From Herbaspirillum sp. WKF16 (GTDB lineage Bacteria > Pseudomonadota > Gammaproteobacteria > Burkholderiales > Burkholderiaceae_D): a stretch of 64,000 bases of DNA. The stretch is taken from the NCBI RefSeq assembly GCF_028993615.1, contig NZ_CP118632.1, forward strand, positions 3,782,001 to 3,846,000, in the 5' to 3' direction. Shown here one piece after another: positions 29,101 to 37,127 of the stretch; the stretch's first letter is position 1, and every line of letters begins with the position of its first letter. A program made the translations under genes and the position numbers. Under the pieces are notes generated by a model. It saw only the letters and a program-made list of their open reading frames with translations. It had not been told where the DNA came from and made no database searches.

Positions 29101-30277
29101 GCAACCGCTCCGGCGCCACGTCGGTGGCGACCGAGCGGGGATAGGCCGCGCGTCGCCCGATGTGGATCGCGCGCTCGTCGATATCGGTGGCGAACACCTG
29201 GATGTCGGCGCCGCCGCCCAGGTCATCGGCGTGCTGCATCAGGAGCATGGCCAGCGAATAGGCCTCCTCCCCGGTGGCGCAGCCGGCCGACCAGGCGCGG
29301 ATCGGCGTGCCGCTCTCGGATTGGCTGAAGATCGTGGGAATGATGTTCTGTTCCAGCGCGTCGAACGCCTCGTGATCGCGGAAGAAATTGGTCACGCTGA
29401 TCAGCATGTCCTGCAGCAGCAGCGGCGTCTCTTCGTGATGCTCGCTCAGGAAGGACAGGTAGGCGCCGAGCGTGTCCACGCAATTGACCTGCATGCGGCG
29501 CTCGATCCGGCGCAGCACCGTGGCCTGCTTGTAGTGCTGGAAATCGTGCCCGGTACGCACGCGCAGCAGGTCCATGATGGCAACCAGGGCATCCTCGGCG
29601 TCGCGCAGCACATGGGTACCGGCCTCGGCCTGCGTCGCCGTGGGCAGGTCTTCCGCCTCGGGCAGCCAGATCCGGGCATGGTTGGCGGCCAGGTTCAGCA
29701 TCCGCGCGGGCATTTGCGCGATGGGCAGCACCATGTCGATGGCGCCGGTGCCGATCGCGCTGCGCGGCATGCCGTCGTATTGGGCGTCGGAAGGCTCCTG
29801 GGCGATGGTCACGCCGCCCACTTCCTTGATGCGCGCAATGCCCACCGCACCATCCGATCCGGTGCCGGAGAGGACGATGCCCATCGAGCGCCGGGTATGG
29901 GTGTCGGCCAGCGTGCGGAAGAACACGTCGATGGCGGTGGCCCGTCCGTGCTGCTGCGTCAGCGGCTCCAGGAACAGCTCGCCGTCGCGCATCATCAGGT
30001 TCTTCGAAGGCGGGATGACATATACGTGGTTCGGCGCGATGGTGACGACGTCGCTCACCTGCAAGACCGGCATCGACGTGGCCCGCTGCAGCAGCGTGGC
30101 GACATTGCTCTCATGCTCCGGCGACAGGTGCAAGACGATGACGAACGCCATCCCGCTGTCGGCCGGCATGGCCTCGAACAGCCGCAGCAGAGGCTCCAGC
30201 CCGCCGGCGGAGGCGCCTATGCCCACGATCCGGAAATCGGGATGCAGCGGCGCCTCATTTGCCGGGAATTCACTCAT
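26195..30277 (-). CDS. CheB-CheR-PAS hybrid histidine kinase/receiver without phosphoacceptors
   Basis: 1360 residues. CheB methylesterase domain (about 13-195) with the catalytic triad S23, H50 and D142 (IGASAGG, VLHLSPEH, SGTGSDGA). CheR methyltransferase (about 205-480) with SAM motif AWSAGCATGEEAYSLAM and CRNLLIYL. A long Glu-rich coiled coil (about 665-730), two PAS domains, then a kinase module with intact N box (LLANAIQFT), DTGAGI and GGGLGISLA. The H-box reads LSRELKHPL, with Arg1004 where the family has the phosphorylated His. The C-terminal receiver reads DLVVVNIATP, with Asn1291 in place of the phosphoacceptor Asp. GAAGG precedes the start. No MCP or cheA is nearby. Confidence 0.93.
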   Translation of the reverse strand: MSEFPANEAPLHPDFRIVGIGASAGGLEPLLRLFEAMPADSGMAFVIVLHLSPEHESNVATLLQRATSMPVLQVSDVVTIAPNHVYVIPPSKNLMMRDGELFLEPLTQQHGRATAIDVFFRTLADTHTRRSMGIVLSGTGSDGAVGIARIKEVGGVTIAQEPSDAQYDGMPRSAIGTGAIDMVLPIAQMPARMLNLAANHARIWLPEAEDLPTATQAEAGTHVLRDAEDALVAIMDLLRVRTGHDFQHYKQATVLRRIERRMQVNCVDTLGAYLSFLSEHHEETPLLLQDMLISVTNFFRDHEAFDALEQNIIPTIFSQSESGTPIRAWSAGCATGEEAYSLAMLLMQHADDLGGGADIQVFATDIDERAIHIGRRAAYPRSVATDVAPERLRQFFAEQDEHYQVRTALREKVLFASHNVLRDPPFSRVNLISCRNLLIYLNRDVQEKVLEMFHFALTPGGFLFLGSSESADIASRFFNPVDKRNRIYQASTIARSTHYVPPLPPLLVPAATPGYVAAEPRPRVPYADLHQRLLEHYAPPSVLANRDGEIVHLSEKAGRYLRYVAGEPSHGLIALVIPELRLELRTGLFQVAQNAVDVETRQVPVERDGQKYYVSLTIRPIRHDSIPGDFVLVLFNESENSSTAGQGGEAGTSFIARQLENELFMTKGQLQLTIEQYETSAEELKASNEELQAINEELRSATEELETSKEELQSINEELITVNHELKIKVDETSKSNDDLHNFIASTEIATIFVDRAMRIKRYTPRAGSIFKLIAGDIGRPLMDIAHSLDYKMLEQDADEVFQTLNTCEREVRGADGNWYIARLIPYRTNEDLISGLVLTFIDFTSLHLTQQKLAEEERRMRAVAASTREYAIIAMDREGRVSYWNSGAERIFGFQEAEMLGQDIAGIYTPQDNARGVAAAELDAARGEGRTLDERWYLRKDGSRIFCSSSTTRLDGDEITGFAKIVRDLGDGAAGEYRRDAESPSTALASRRASDEFLVGLSRELKHPLNLIQLNAELLLRIPEAQQTPRIAQVADTIRTAVLDQTRSIDSLLDLSSALAGKLALNKSLVDMAAITGEVVQSLSADIGAKQLALTSEMPGATLMVFADRARLKRSIWSLLANAIQFTDAHGGIALSLFERDGMCSLRIADTGAGIAHHLLPRLFTLDDRLGAPRVEGGGLGISLALAWQVARYHGGSVAAASEGPGKGASFTISLPAYETMAALAPPGRAEGDGELFAGRRLLVLDDNREHLQALADLLAACGASVTAAGSAGEALLQTQQGRFDLVVVNIATPTPADSGFIGQFRLQPEAARTPVIALTAGIEQAEVGALLAQGFSAHLRKPVSFDALVDAARALWGR

Positions 30278-30643
30278 CATGGCCTTCACCTTTCGGAAAT
30301 TGTCTTGTGTGGCGAGTGCCGGCGCGGCAGCTACCTCGCAATGAACTGCTCGCGCAAGGAAGGACGCTGCCCATCGATACGGTCATTCCCGCGATTGTAC
30401 CCGCGCACCCCTTGCCGGCGCGATGCAAATCGAGGAATCGCCGCCGCAGGCGGTGCGCCGGTATGCCCGCGCCATGCAATTGGTCCTTTTCGGAAGTGCA
30501 ATCCGTGTTAGATTTTCCGGGCTTGCGCGGCCGCGCCGCATGGCGGGCCGGCTCCCACACGCCGGCCCAGGCGCAGATACTCCGGCGACGCGGCGCCCCG
30601 CCCTTTTTCCTGGCCACTGCATCCCCCGATGAAAGAAGGTCGA
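30278..30643. other. Divergent intergenic region
   Basis: 366 bases between the divergent CheB/CheR hybrid and the 72-aa protein gene. It should contain both promoters; no hexamer pair with acceptable spacing was identified and no gene is supported. Confidence 0.4.
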
Positions 30644-30862
30644 ATGGACAACGAAGATCTCGACAGACACCTGGAATACATGGATGGCGTGCTGCTCGCC
30701 CAGTCGCTGGTGCTGGCCGCCATGCTCAAGCACGATCCCAAGGCGGCACACTCCCTGAAGGCGCACGTGAGCCGCCTTTCGGTCGAACTGGAACACATCG
30801 CGCTGCCGCCGGAGAAGCGACGCGGACTGACCAACACCCTGGAAAAAATCGTCGGCCGCTGA
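30644..30862 (+). CDS. Small helical protein, paralogue of the 25749-25994 product
   Basis: 72 residues starting MDNEDLDRHLEYMDGVLLAQ. AGAAGG lies five nt before the ATG at 30644; an in-frame ATG 15 nt upstream overlaps that site and is rejected. All-helical, no signal peptide. Shares DGVLLAQSLVL and EKRRGLTNTLEKI-type motifs with the protein at 25749-25994. Divergent from the CheB/CheR hybrid and 229 nt upstream of an OrfA-like gene. Confidence 0.7.
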   Translation: MDNEDLDRHLEYMDGVLLAQSLVLAAMLKHDPKAAHSLKAHVSRLSVELEHIALPPEKRRGLTNTLEKIVGR

Positions 30863-31090
30863 CAGCGCCGCCCCTCGCGCCCGCCCCTGCGGCCGCTCCG
30901 CCCCGCCCTTCCGGCGCCTGCCACTTCCTTCCCGAAAACGCCACCGCGCTTGTCCACGGCGGGCAGGACTTTGTCGTCAACACCGGGCAGCCCCCATCTA
31001 TTATCAACTCAACCCGACGCGCCGGACCACGCCGCGCCGTCGCCGGATGAATTGCCGACGCGCATGCCCTCATGCGCCCCAAGGAAAAGG

Positions 31091-31360
31091 ATGAGCAATG
31101 CCATGAGACGCCTAATTACACGAGACGAGATTGCGCAGGCGCTGAAACAGGAGGCCTCCGGCACGCCGCTGGAGGAGCTGGTCGAACAAAGCGGCGCATC
31201 GCGCCGCGCCTTCCTGAAAATGCGCAAACGCTACGCGCCGCTGTCGGACCTGCTCAGGGACCTGCGCGCCTTGCAGGACGAGAACCTTCGCCTGAAGGAA
31301 AACATCACCGACCTGACCATCGAATTGTGTCGCTTGAACAAGCTTCTCTCCCCGCAGTGA
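31091..31360 (+). CDS. Stand-alone IS3-family OrfA-like helix-turn-helix protein
   Basis: 89 residues. Helix-turn-helix region ITRDEIAQALKQEASGTPLE with SGASRRAFLKMRKRY, then a leucine-zipper-like coiled coil (LQDENLRLKENITDLTIEL), the layout of IS3/IS911 OrfA (HTH_Tnp_1). No OrfB integrase frame follows and no terminal inverted repeats were seen, so it looks domesticated. AAGGAAAAGG precedes the ATG at 31091. It ends 88 nt before pgaA on the same strand, so it may regulate or be co-transcribed with the PNAG operon. A homologue is at 39986-40243. Confidence 0.75.
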   Translation: MSNAMRRLITRDEIAQALKQEASGTPLEELVEQSGASRRAFLKMRKRYAPLSDLLRDLRALQDENLRLKENITDLTIELCRLNKLLSPQ

Positions 31361-31402
31361 GCCGGAGCCGGACGCGCCCCCAAGACGCAGCGCCTGCCTC
31401 CA

Positions 31403-31426
31403 GACCAAGACCAAGACCAAGACCAA
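31403..31426 (+). repeat. (GACCAA)4 tandem hexamer upstream of pgaA
   Basis: Four perfect copies of GACCAA ending 22 nt before the pgaA ATG. A hexamer cannot shift the reading frame, but copy-number change would alter leader length or structure. Confidence 0.75.
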
Positions 31427-31448
31427 CACCGACCACCGGATACCAGCC

Positions 31449-33590
31449 ATGAACAACACAGCAGGAATTGCCCTCGCCATGGCGATGAGCGCGCTTGGAG
31501 CGGCCAGCGCCGGCGCGCAAGAAGCAATGTCCGGGTTGGAGGCCGCGTTCGCCGAGCCGGCCGGCGCGACGGCATCGGCCGCGGGCGCGCAGGCATCCGA
31601 CTCAAGCGCCGCCGCGCAAGAGGCCAGGAGCGACCAGGCGGCCGATGCCGCAACGCCCCCGCCGGCGGCCGCGGCCGCGCCTGCGCCTCCTCCGCCGCCG
31701 CTGCCGGTCAATAGCGGCGTGGCGGCGCTGCCTCCCACGCAGGAGAACCTGATCGCGCAACTGAAAAGCTTCGATCGCGTGCTGGCGCGCCATCCCGACG
31801 ATGCGGCGGCGCGGGAAGGACGCCTGCTGACGCTGTCCCGTCTCGGCGCGGTCGACCTTGCCATCGCCGAGGCCGAGCGCCATCCCGAGGTCAGGCCGCA
31901 GGTGGTGGCCAGGCTGCATGAACAAAAGACCGCGCTGGCGCTGCGCTGGAGCGAGAACACCTATTACGCCAAACCCGGCGAGGAATATCCCGGCTACGAC
32001 CGCGTCATCGCGCTGGCCGAGGCCAACCTGGAACGCGATCCGGACTCGCTGCAGTCGCGCTACGACCTGGTGCGGGCGCTGAACAACCGCAAGCGCCGCA
32101 GCGAGTCGATCCGCATCTACGCGGCCTTGCCCGGCCCGCCGCCCGATATCCCGTCCGAAGTCCACGAAAGCGCCGGCGCGGCCTATCTGGCGCAGCGCCA
32201 GCCGGAGCTGGCCGAACAGGCCTTTCGCCAGGCGCTGGCAGTGAAGGCCGACAATTTCAACGCCGGCATGGGCCTGTTCTACGCGCTGGTCGACCAGAAC
32301 CGCATGGCCGATGCGCGCATCCAGATCGCGGCGCTGGCCGAACAGCCGCTGTCGCCGCAGGAGAAGTTCAGCGCCGAGACCGCGTTAGGCCTGCAGCAGG
32401 CTTTCGAGGGCCGCCTGCCGGCAGCCCAGGCGCAGCTGGAGACGCTGCAAGGCGAAGCGCCCGCCAGCGACCAATTGCACATGGCGCTGGGCCGGGTGTA
32501 CCTGTGGCGCGGCTGGCCGCGGCGCGCCCGCGAACAGTTCGACTTCGTCATCCAGCGCGATCCCGAGAGCCTGCAGGCGGCCGCCGCCCTGGTGGAAACC
32601 GATGTGGCGCTGGGCAACGTGGCCGCGGCCGACCAGCGGCTGGCGCAGCTGCAACGCGATACGCCCGAGGACGGCGACGTGCGCAGCCAGACCCGGGCGC
32701 AGCAGGTGCGCAACTCCAATGAACTCAGCGTATCGCTCGCCGGCACGCGCAGTTCGGAGAACCTGGCGTCCGGGCGCGGCGTGATCCTGGAGAGCAAATT
32801 GCTGGCCAAGCCGATGTGGGGCGGGCACCGTCCCTTCATCCATGAGTACTTCGAACGTGGCATCACCAACGACCTGACCTCGGACTACCGCAGGCTTGGC
32901 GCCGGCGTGCAATTCAACTTCCCCGGCGGCGCCCAGGTCGAGGCCGAAGTGCAGCAGGAATTCTTCCTGCATCCCAAGACCAGCGCCGGCCTGACCGGCA
33001 GCATCCAGCCCGACGATCACTGGACCCTGCGCGGCAAGCTCGACTCCAATTCCCTGGACGTGCCGCTGGTGGCGCGCTACTACGGCATCTCCGGCTGGCT
33101 GGCCGGCATCGGCGCGCGCTACCGCGACAGCGAGCGCTGGTCGGTGGCGGCCGACTTCAGCCAGCTGAACATGTCGGACCAGAACACCCGGCGCGCGGCG
33201 CTGCTGCGCGGCACGGCCAACCTGGTGCAAGGGCTGTCGTACAAGGGCGGCTTCGAGCTGGAGTACTACCGCGCCACCAACAGCATCAACAATGCCCCTT
33301 ACTACAACCCGCCCACCAGCCAGACGCTGATGCTCTCCTACGTCAGCGACTGGACCAATTACCAACGCTACAGCCGTTCGTTCGGACAGCACCTGGTGCT
33401 GTCGCTGGGGCGGCAATCGGAAAGCGGATTTTCCTCCGCCACCATCGGCGGCATCAGCTACGAGCAGCGCGTGAACCTGAGCGATGCGCTATCGCTCAGC
33501 TATGGCGCCGGCTACGTGCGTCGCATCTACAGCGGCAATGTGTCTTCCGGCCCTGAAATCCACCTGAACCTGAACTGGAAATTCCTATGA
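31449..33590 (+). CDS. pgaA: PgaA, poly-beta-1,6-N-acetylglucosamine outer-membrane porin
   Basis: 713 residues. Signal peptide (MNNTAGIALAMAMSALGAAS), an Ala/Pro-rich low-complexity stretch (about 25-95), TPR repeats (about 100-420) that bind deacetylated polymer in the periplasm, and a C-terminal outer-membrane beta-barrel (about 430-713) ending in HLNLNWKFL with a terminal hydrophobic residue. It exports PNAG. First gene of pgaABCD; its stop overlaps the pgaB start by 4 nt. The Ala/Pro stretch is unusually long compared with E. coli PgaA, and the ribosome-binding site is weak. Confidence 0.92.
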   Translation: MNNTAGIALAMAMSALGAASAGAQEAMSGLEAAFAEPAGATASAAGAQASDSSAAAQEARSDQAADAATPPPAAAAAPAPPPPPLPVNSGVAALPPTQENLIAQLKSFDRVLARHPDDAAAREGRLLTLSRLGAVDLAIAEAERHPEVRPQVVARLHEQKTALALRWSENTYYAKPGEEYPGYDRVIALAEANLERDPDSLQSRYDLVRALNNRKRRSESIRIYAALPGPPPDIPSEVHESAGAAYLAQRQPELAEQAFRQALAVKADNFNAGMGLFYALVDQNRMADARIQIAALAEQPLSPQEKFSAETALGLQQAFEGRLPAAQAQLETLQGEAPASDQLHMALGRVYLWRGWPRRAREQFDFVIQRDPESLQAAAALVETDVALGNVAAADQRLAQLQRDTPEDGDVRSQTRAQQVRNSNELSVSLAGTRSSENLASGRGVILESKLLAKPMWGGHRPFIHEYFERGITNDLTSDYRRLGAGVQFNFPGGAQVEAEVQQEFFLHPKTSAGLTGSIQPDDHWTLRGKLDSNSLDVPLVARYYGISGWLAGIGARYRDSERWSVAADFSQLNMSDQNTRRAALLRGTANLVQGLSYKGGFELEYYRATNSINNAPYYNPPTSQTLMLSYVSDWTNYQRYSRSFGQHLVLSLGRQSESGFSSATIGGISYEQRVNLSDALSLSYGAGYVRRIYSGNVSSGPEIHLNLNWKFL

Positions 33591-35368
33591 ACATGCCACT
33601 TCCGCCGGCGACGTCCGGCCCGCTACGCACCTTGTTGCTGCGGCTGCTGATGTTGCTGCCGATGTTGCTGCCGGCCGGCGCCGCGCGCGCCGCCGAGGCC
33701 GGCAACCTCCCCGGCCAGAGCTACCTGGTGCTGTGCTATCACTCGGTCCCGACCACCGCCGATGGCGGATCCGGCAGCAACAGCACCACCAACTTCGCCG
33801 GCCAGATGGCGTGGCTGCGCGGCAATGGCTATACCGCGATCAGCATGGACGATGTCTTGCAAGCCAAGGCCGGCGGCAAACCCTTGCCGCCCAAGAGCTT
33901 CATGCTGACGGTGGACGACGGCTACGAAGACTTCTACCAGAACGTCTTCCCCCTGCTCAAGCTATACCGCATGCCGGCCGTCTTCGCCCTGGTCGGCCGC
34001 TGGATCGAGGAAGGGCGCGACCCGGAGCTCGCCGTGACCGACCCCGGCTACGCCAGCCAGCACTTCGTCAACTGGGCGCAGGTCAAGGAAATGGCGGCGT
34101 CGGGGCTGGTCGAAATGGCTTCGCACAGCTACGACCTGCACCACGGCATCCTCGCCAACCCGCAGGGCAACACCGAACCCGCCGCCGTCACCCAGGAATA
34201 CAAGGCCGAGCGGCAGACCTACGAAACCCCGGAAGAACGCCGCGTGCGCGTGCGCGAGGACCTCATCAGGAACTCCGAGCTCATCGCGCGCCATACCGGC
34301 AAGAAGCCCCGCATCATGGTCTGGCCCTATGGCGCGGCGGACCGCATCGCCGCCGATGAAGCCGCAGCCGCAGGCATGCCGATCAACCTGACCCTGGCCG
34401 ACGGCCTGGGCACCACCGGCGACACCGAAGTCATCTCGCGCAACCTGATCGGCATGGAACTGCCGCTGACCAGTTTCACCTACATGGTCGCCCACGAGCA
34501 GGAACCGGCCAACACCGACACCGTGCGCGCCGTCAAGATCAACCTCGACCGCCTCTACGACACCGATCCCGCGCGGCAGGACGAGAAGCTCGGCCGCCTG
34601 ATGGAGCAGACCGCGCGCCTGGGCGTGAACACGGTACTGCTGCAACCGCTGTCGGCGCCGGCCGGCGGGCGCTATTTCAGCGAGGCCTATTTCCCCAACT
34701 CGGTGCTGCCCATGCGCTCGGACCTGCTCAACCGCGTCGCCTGGCAGTTCCGCAGCCGCCTGGGCGTGGATGTCTTCATGCTGGTGGACACCGGCGCCGT
34801 GGCGCGCACCGAGAGCGGCATCCTGCATCCGCTGGCCTTCGCCGACCCGGAAGACCGCGAACACCTGCTGACGCTGTATGGCGAACTCAGCCTGGCGGCC
34901 GCCGCCCAGGGGCTCATGTTCAGTGACGATGCCAGCGACCGCGCGCAGTTCGAGTTCAATGCGCAGCTGCTGGCGCGCAGCGCCTACCTGCGCCCCCCCA
35001 TGCTCTTCTACAGCGCCCGCAGCGAGGACGGGGCCGACCGGATCCTGAGCAAGTTCGGCGCGACGGCGATGACCGCCCCGGTCGACCGGGTCGCACTGCC
35101 GGCGCCGGTGGACGCGCCGCCCTCGCGGCTGGAAGCCTTCCTGGCGCGGCTGCCGTCCAACCGCGCCGGCATGCTGAGCCTGCCGGTCAAGGATGCGGGC
35201 GAGCAGGAGCTGGAGAACATCGCCCGCAAGGTTTCCTACTTCCAGCGTCGCGGGGTACGCGATTTCGTGCTCGACGGCGACGCCTTCATGGACGATCCGG
35301 CCAAGCTGGACCTGATGAGGAAAGCGGTCTCCCTGAAAAACAATCCCGTGGCGCCGGCCATCAAGTAA
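33587..35368 (+). CDS. pgaB: PgaB, PNAG de-N-acetylase, with shortened C-terminal domain
   Basis: 593 residues versus about 670 for E. coli PgaB. The polysaccharide deacetylase domain (about 45-305) has LTVDDGYEDFY (metal/catalytic Asp pair), SHSYDLHHG (metal His) and VWPYGAADR. The C-terminal glycoside-hydrolase-like domain begins well (VNTVLLQPLSAPAGGRYFSE) but lacks the family YAWMP-like strand and is about 80 residues short. The signal peptide ends in an Ala-rich site with no lipobox cysteine, so unlike E. coli PgaB it is probably not a lipoprotein. It partly deacetylates PNAG for export. Confidence 0.9.
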   Translation: MNMPLPPATSGPLRTLLLRLLMLLPMLLPAGAARAAEAGNLPGQSYLVLCYHSVPTTADGGSGSNSTTNFAGQMAWLRGNGYTAISMDDVLQAKAGGKPLPPKSFMLTVDDGYEDFYQNVFPLLKLYRMPAVFALVGRWIEEGRDPELAVTDPGYASQHFVNWAQVKEMAASGLVEMASHSYDLHHGILANPQGNTEPAAVTQEYKAERQTYETPEERRVRVREDLIRNSELIARHTGKKPRIMVWPYGAADRIAADEAAAAGMPINLTLADGLGTTGDTEVISRNLIGMELPLTSFTYMVAHEQEPANTDTVRAVKINLDRLYDTDPARQDEKLGRLMEQTARLGVNTVLLQPLSAPAGGRYFSEAYFPNSVLPMRSDLLNRVAWQFRSRLGVDVFMLVDTGAVARTESGILHPLAFADPEDREHLLTLYGELSLAAAAQGLMFSDDASDRAQFEFNAQLLARSAYLRPPMLFYSARSEDGADRILSKFGATAMTAPVDRVALPAPVDAPPSRLEAFLARLPSNRAGMLSLPVKDAGEQELENIARKVSYFQRRGVRDFVLDGDAFMDDPAKLDLMRKAVSLKNNPVAPAIK

Positions 35369-35373
35369 ACGAC

Positions 35374-36636
35374 ATGGATACCTCATTGAACTACGCGACG
35401 CTGCTGGAAATCACCTCCAACTACGTCTTCTTCTACCCGCTGGTGATGACGCACGTCTGGATGATCGGGGCCCTGCTGTACTACCTCAAGTGGGAGCGCG
35501 TGCAACCTGCAACGATCAAGCTGGCGCATTACCCGCCCGTGTCGATCCTGCTGCCCTGCCACAACGAAGGCGACAACATTTATGAAACCATAGGCTGGCT
35601 GTTGCAGCAGGACTATCCGACCTTCGAGATCGTGGCCATCAACGACGGCAGCACCGACGACACCGGCGAGCTGCTGGACCACCTTTGCACCCTGCATCCG
35701 CGGCTGCGCGTGGTGCACCTGGCCGAGAACCAGGGCAAGGCGATGGCCATGTGCGTGGGCGCGCTGCTCTCCAACAGCGACTACCTGGTCTGCATCGACG
35801 GCGACGCGCTGCTGGAGGTGGATGCCTGCACCTGGCTGATGTCGCACTTCGTCCACCCGCATGTGGGCGCGGTCACCGGCAACCCGCGCATCCGCAACCG
35901 CTCCACGCTGCTGGGCAAGATCCAGGTCGGCGAATTCTCCAGCATCGTCGGCCTCATCAAGCGCGCGCAGCGCGTCTACGGGAGGATCTTCTCGGTCTCG
36001 GGCGTGGTGGCGGCGTTCCGCAAGTCGGCGCTGGCCGAGGTCAACTTCTGGACCGCCGACATGATCACCGAGGACGTCGACGTCACCTGGAAGCTGCAGC
36101 GCGCCGGCTGGGATGTACGCTTCGAGCCCAAGGCCAAGTGCTGGATCCTGATGCCGGAAACCTTTGCCGGCCTGTGGAAGCAACGCCTGCGCTGGGCGCA
36201 GGGCGGATCCGAGGTGTTCCTGCGCAATATCGGCATCTTCCTGCACTGGAACCAGCGGCACATGTGGCTGATGTTCCTGGAGCTGGCGGCCAGCCTGGTA
36301 TGGGTCTATGCCACCGTCTCGCTGGCCGTGGTCGCGGTGGCGGCCTTCCTGCTCGGGCACGCGCCGGCGCTCGGCCCCTGGCATCTGGTGCTGTCGACGC
36401 AAAACACCTTCTTCGTGCTGATCATCAGCTCGCTGGTGCAATTCAGCTTCGGCCTGTACCTCGACAGCCACTACGAGAAGAACCTGTGGAAGACCTACCT
36501 GTGGATCATCTGGTACCCCTTCCTGTACTGGATGATGATCACCTGCGCGACGTTCGTCGGATTTCCGAAGGCGTTATTCAAGAAAAAAGGACAACGGGCC
36601 ATCTGGACCAGCCCTGACAGAGGATTCAAATCATGA
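35374..36636 (+). CDS. pgaC: PgaC, PNAG synthase glycosyltransferase
   Basis: 420 residues. Family 2 glycosyltransferase polymerising UDP-GlcNAc at the inner membrane. One N-terminal transmembrane segment, then SILLPCHNEGDNIYETI, AINDGSTDDTGELL (first Asp), CIDGDALLEVD (second Asp), ITEDVDVTWKLQRAGW (catalytic base) and QRLRWAQGG (QxxRW), followed by three or more C-terminal transmembrane helices. In E. coli PgaC-PgaD activity needs c-di-GMP; diguanylate cyclase genes such as 43823-45247 could feed it. No clear ribosome-binding site; it starts 6 nt after pgaB, so translation is probably coupled. Confidence 0.95.
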   Translation: MDTSLNYATLLEITSNYVFFYPLVMTHVWMIGALLYYLKWERVQPATIKLAHYPPVSILLPCHNEGDNIYETIGWLLQQDYPTFEIVAINDGSTDDTGELLDHLCTLHPRLRVVHLAENQGKAMAMCVGALLSNSDYLVCIDGDALLEVDACTWLMSHFVHPHVGAVTGNPRIRNRSTLLGKIQVGEFSSIVGLIKRAQRVYGRIFSVSGVVAAFRKSALAEVNFWTADMITEDVDVTWKLQRAGWDVRFEPKAKCWILMPETFAGLWKQRLRWAQGGSEVFLRNIGIFLHWNQRHMWLMFLELAASLVWVYATVSLAVVAVAAFLLGHAPALGPWHLVLSTQNTFFVLIISSLVQFSFGLYLDSHYEKNLWKTYLWIIWYPFLYWMMITCATFVGFPKALFKKKGQRAIWTSPDRGFKS

Positions 36637-37121
36637 CCACACAATTCATCATCACCCTCAATACCGCCGACCAACCGCTGGTGCGCGTGCGGGACGGCCT
36701 CCTGCTGTGCGCATGCTGGATCATGTGGGCAGCGGTCTTCACCGCCTTCGTCAACGGCTGCGAATGGGAGGCGCTGGGCATGTCAGTGCAGCGCTGGCTG
36801 CTGGCGCAGGAAGCCTTCCTCAGGGCGGTGCTGGCGTCGCTGCACATCCCCTCCGCCTATGTCGTCATGATGATGTTGCTGGTGCTCGCCTTCTTCCTGT
36901 GGTCGCTGCTCAACCAGGCCCTGGCGCCGGCATTTCGCAAGCAAAGGATGACGCCGCCGCTGACGCTGGAGGACATCGCCCGGCATTTCCAGCTGGACCT
37001 GGCCCTGGTCGGCTCGATGCAAAAGGAAAAGCAGATCATGGTGTTCCATGCGATGTCGGGCGCGGTCACGGAGCTGCGCAGCATCCAGTGCGACCTGCGC
37101 CAACCCGTCCTCGAAGCGTGA
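36633..37121 (+). CDS. pgaD: PgaD, PNAG synthase accessory subunit
   Basis: 162 residues. Two transmembrane helices (about 22-44 and 73-92) and a short cytoplasmic tail, the PgaD layout. In E. coli PgaC and PgaD jointly bind c-di-GMP. AGAGGA precedes the start, which overlaps the pgaC stop by 4 nt (ATGA). Assignment rests on position and topology; sequence conservation in this family is low. Confidence 0.85.
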   Translation: MTTQFIITLNTADQPLVRVRDGLLLCACWIMWAAVFTAFVNGCEWEALGMSVQRWLLAQEAFLRAVLASLHIPSAYVVMMMLLVLAFFLWSLLNQALAPAFRKQRMTPPLTLEDIARHFQLDLALVGSMQKEKQIMVFHAMSGAVTELRSIQCDLRQPVLEA

Positions 37122-37127
37122 GCGGCC

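Noticed and set aside
26153..30511. 1452-codon plus-strand open frame antisense to the CheB/CheR hybrid
   Set aside because: The minus strand has intact CheB, CheR, PAS and kinase motifs; the plus frame is an Arg/Gly/Gln-rich shadow.
31091..31360. Complete IS3-family insertion sequence
   Set aside because: No OrfB, no programmed-frameshift partner frame, no terminal inverted repeats or target duplication seen.
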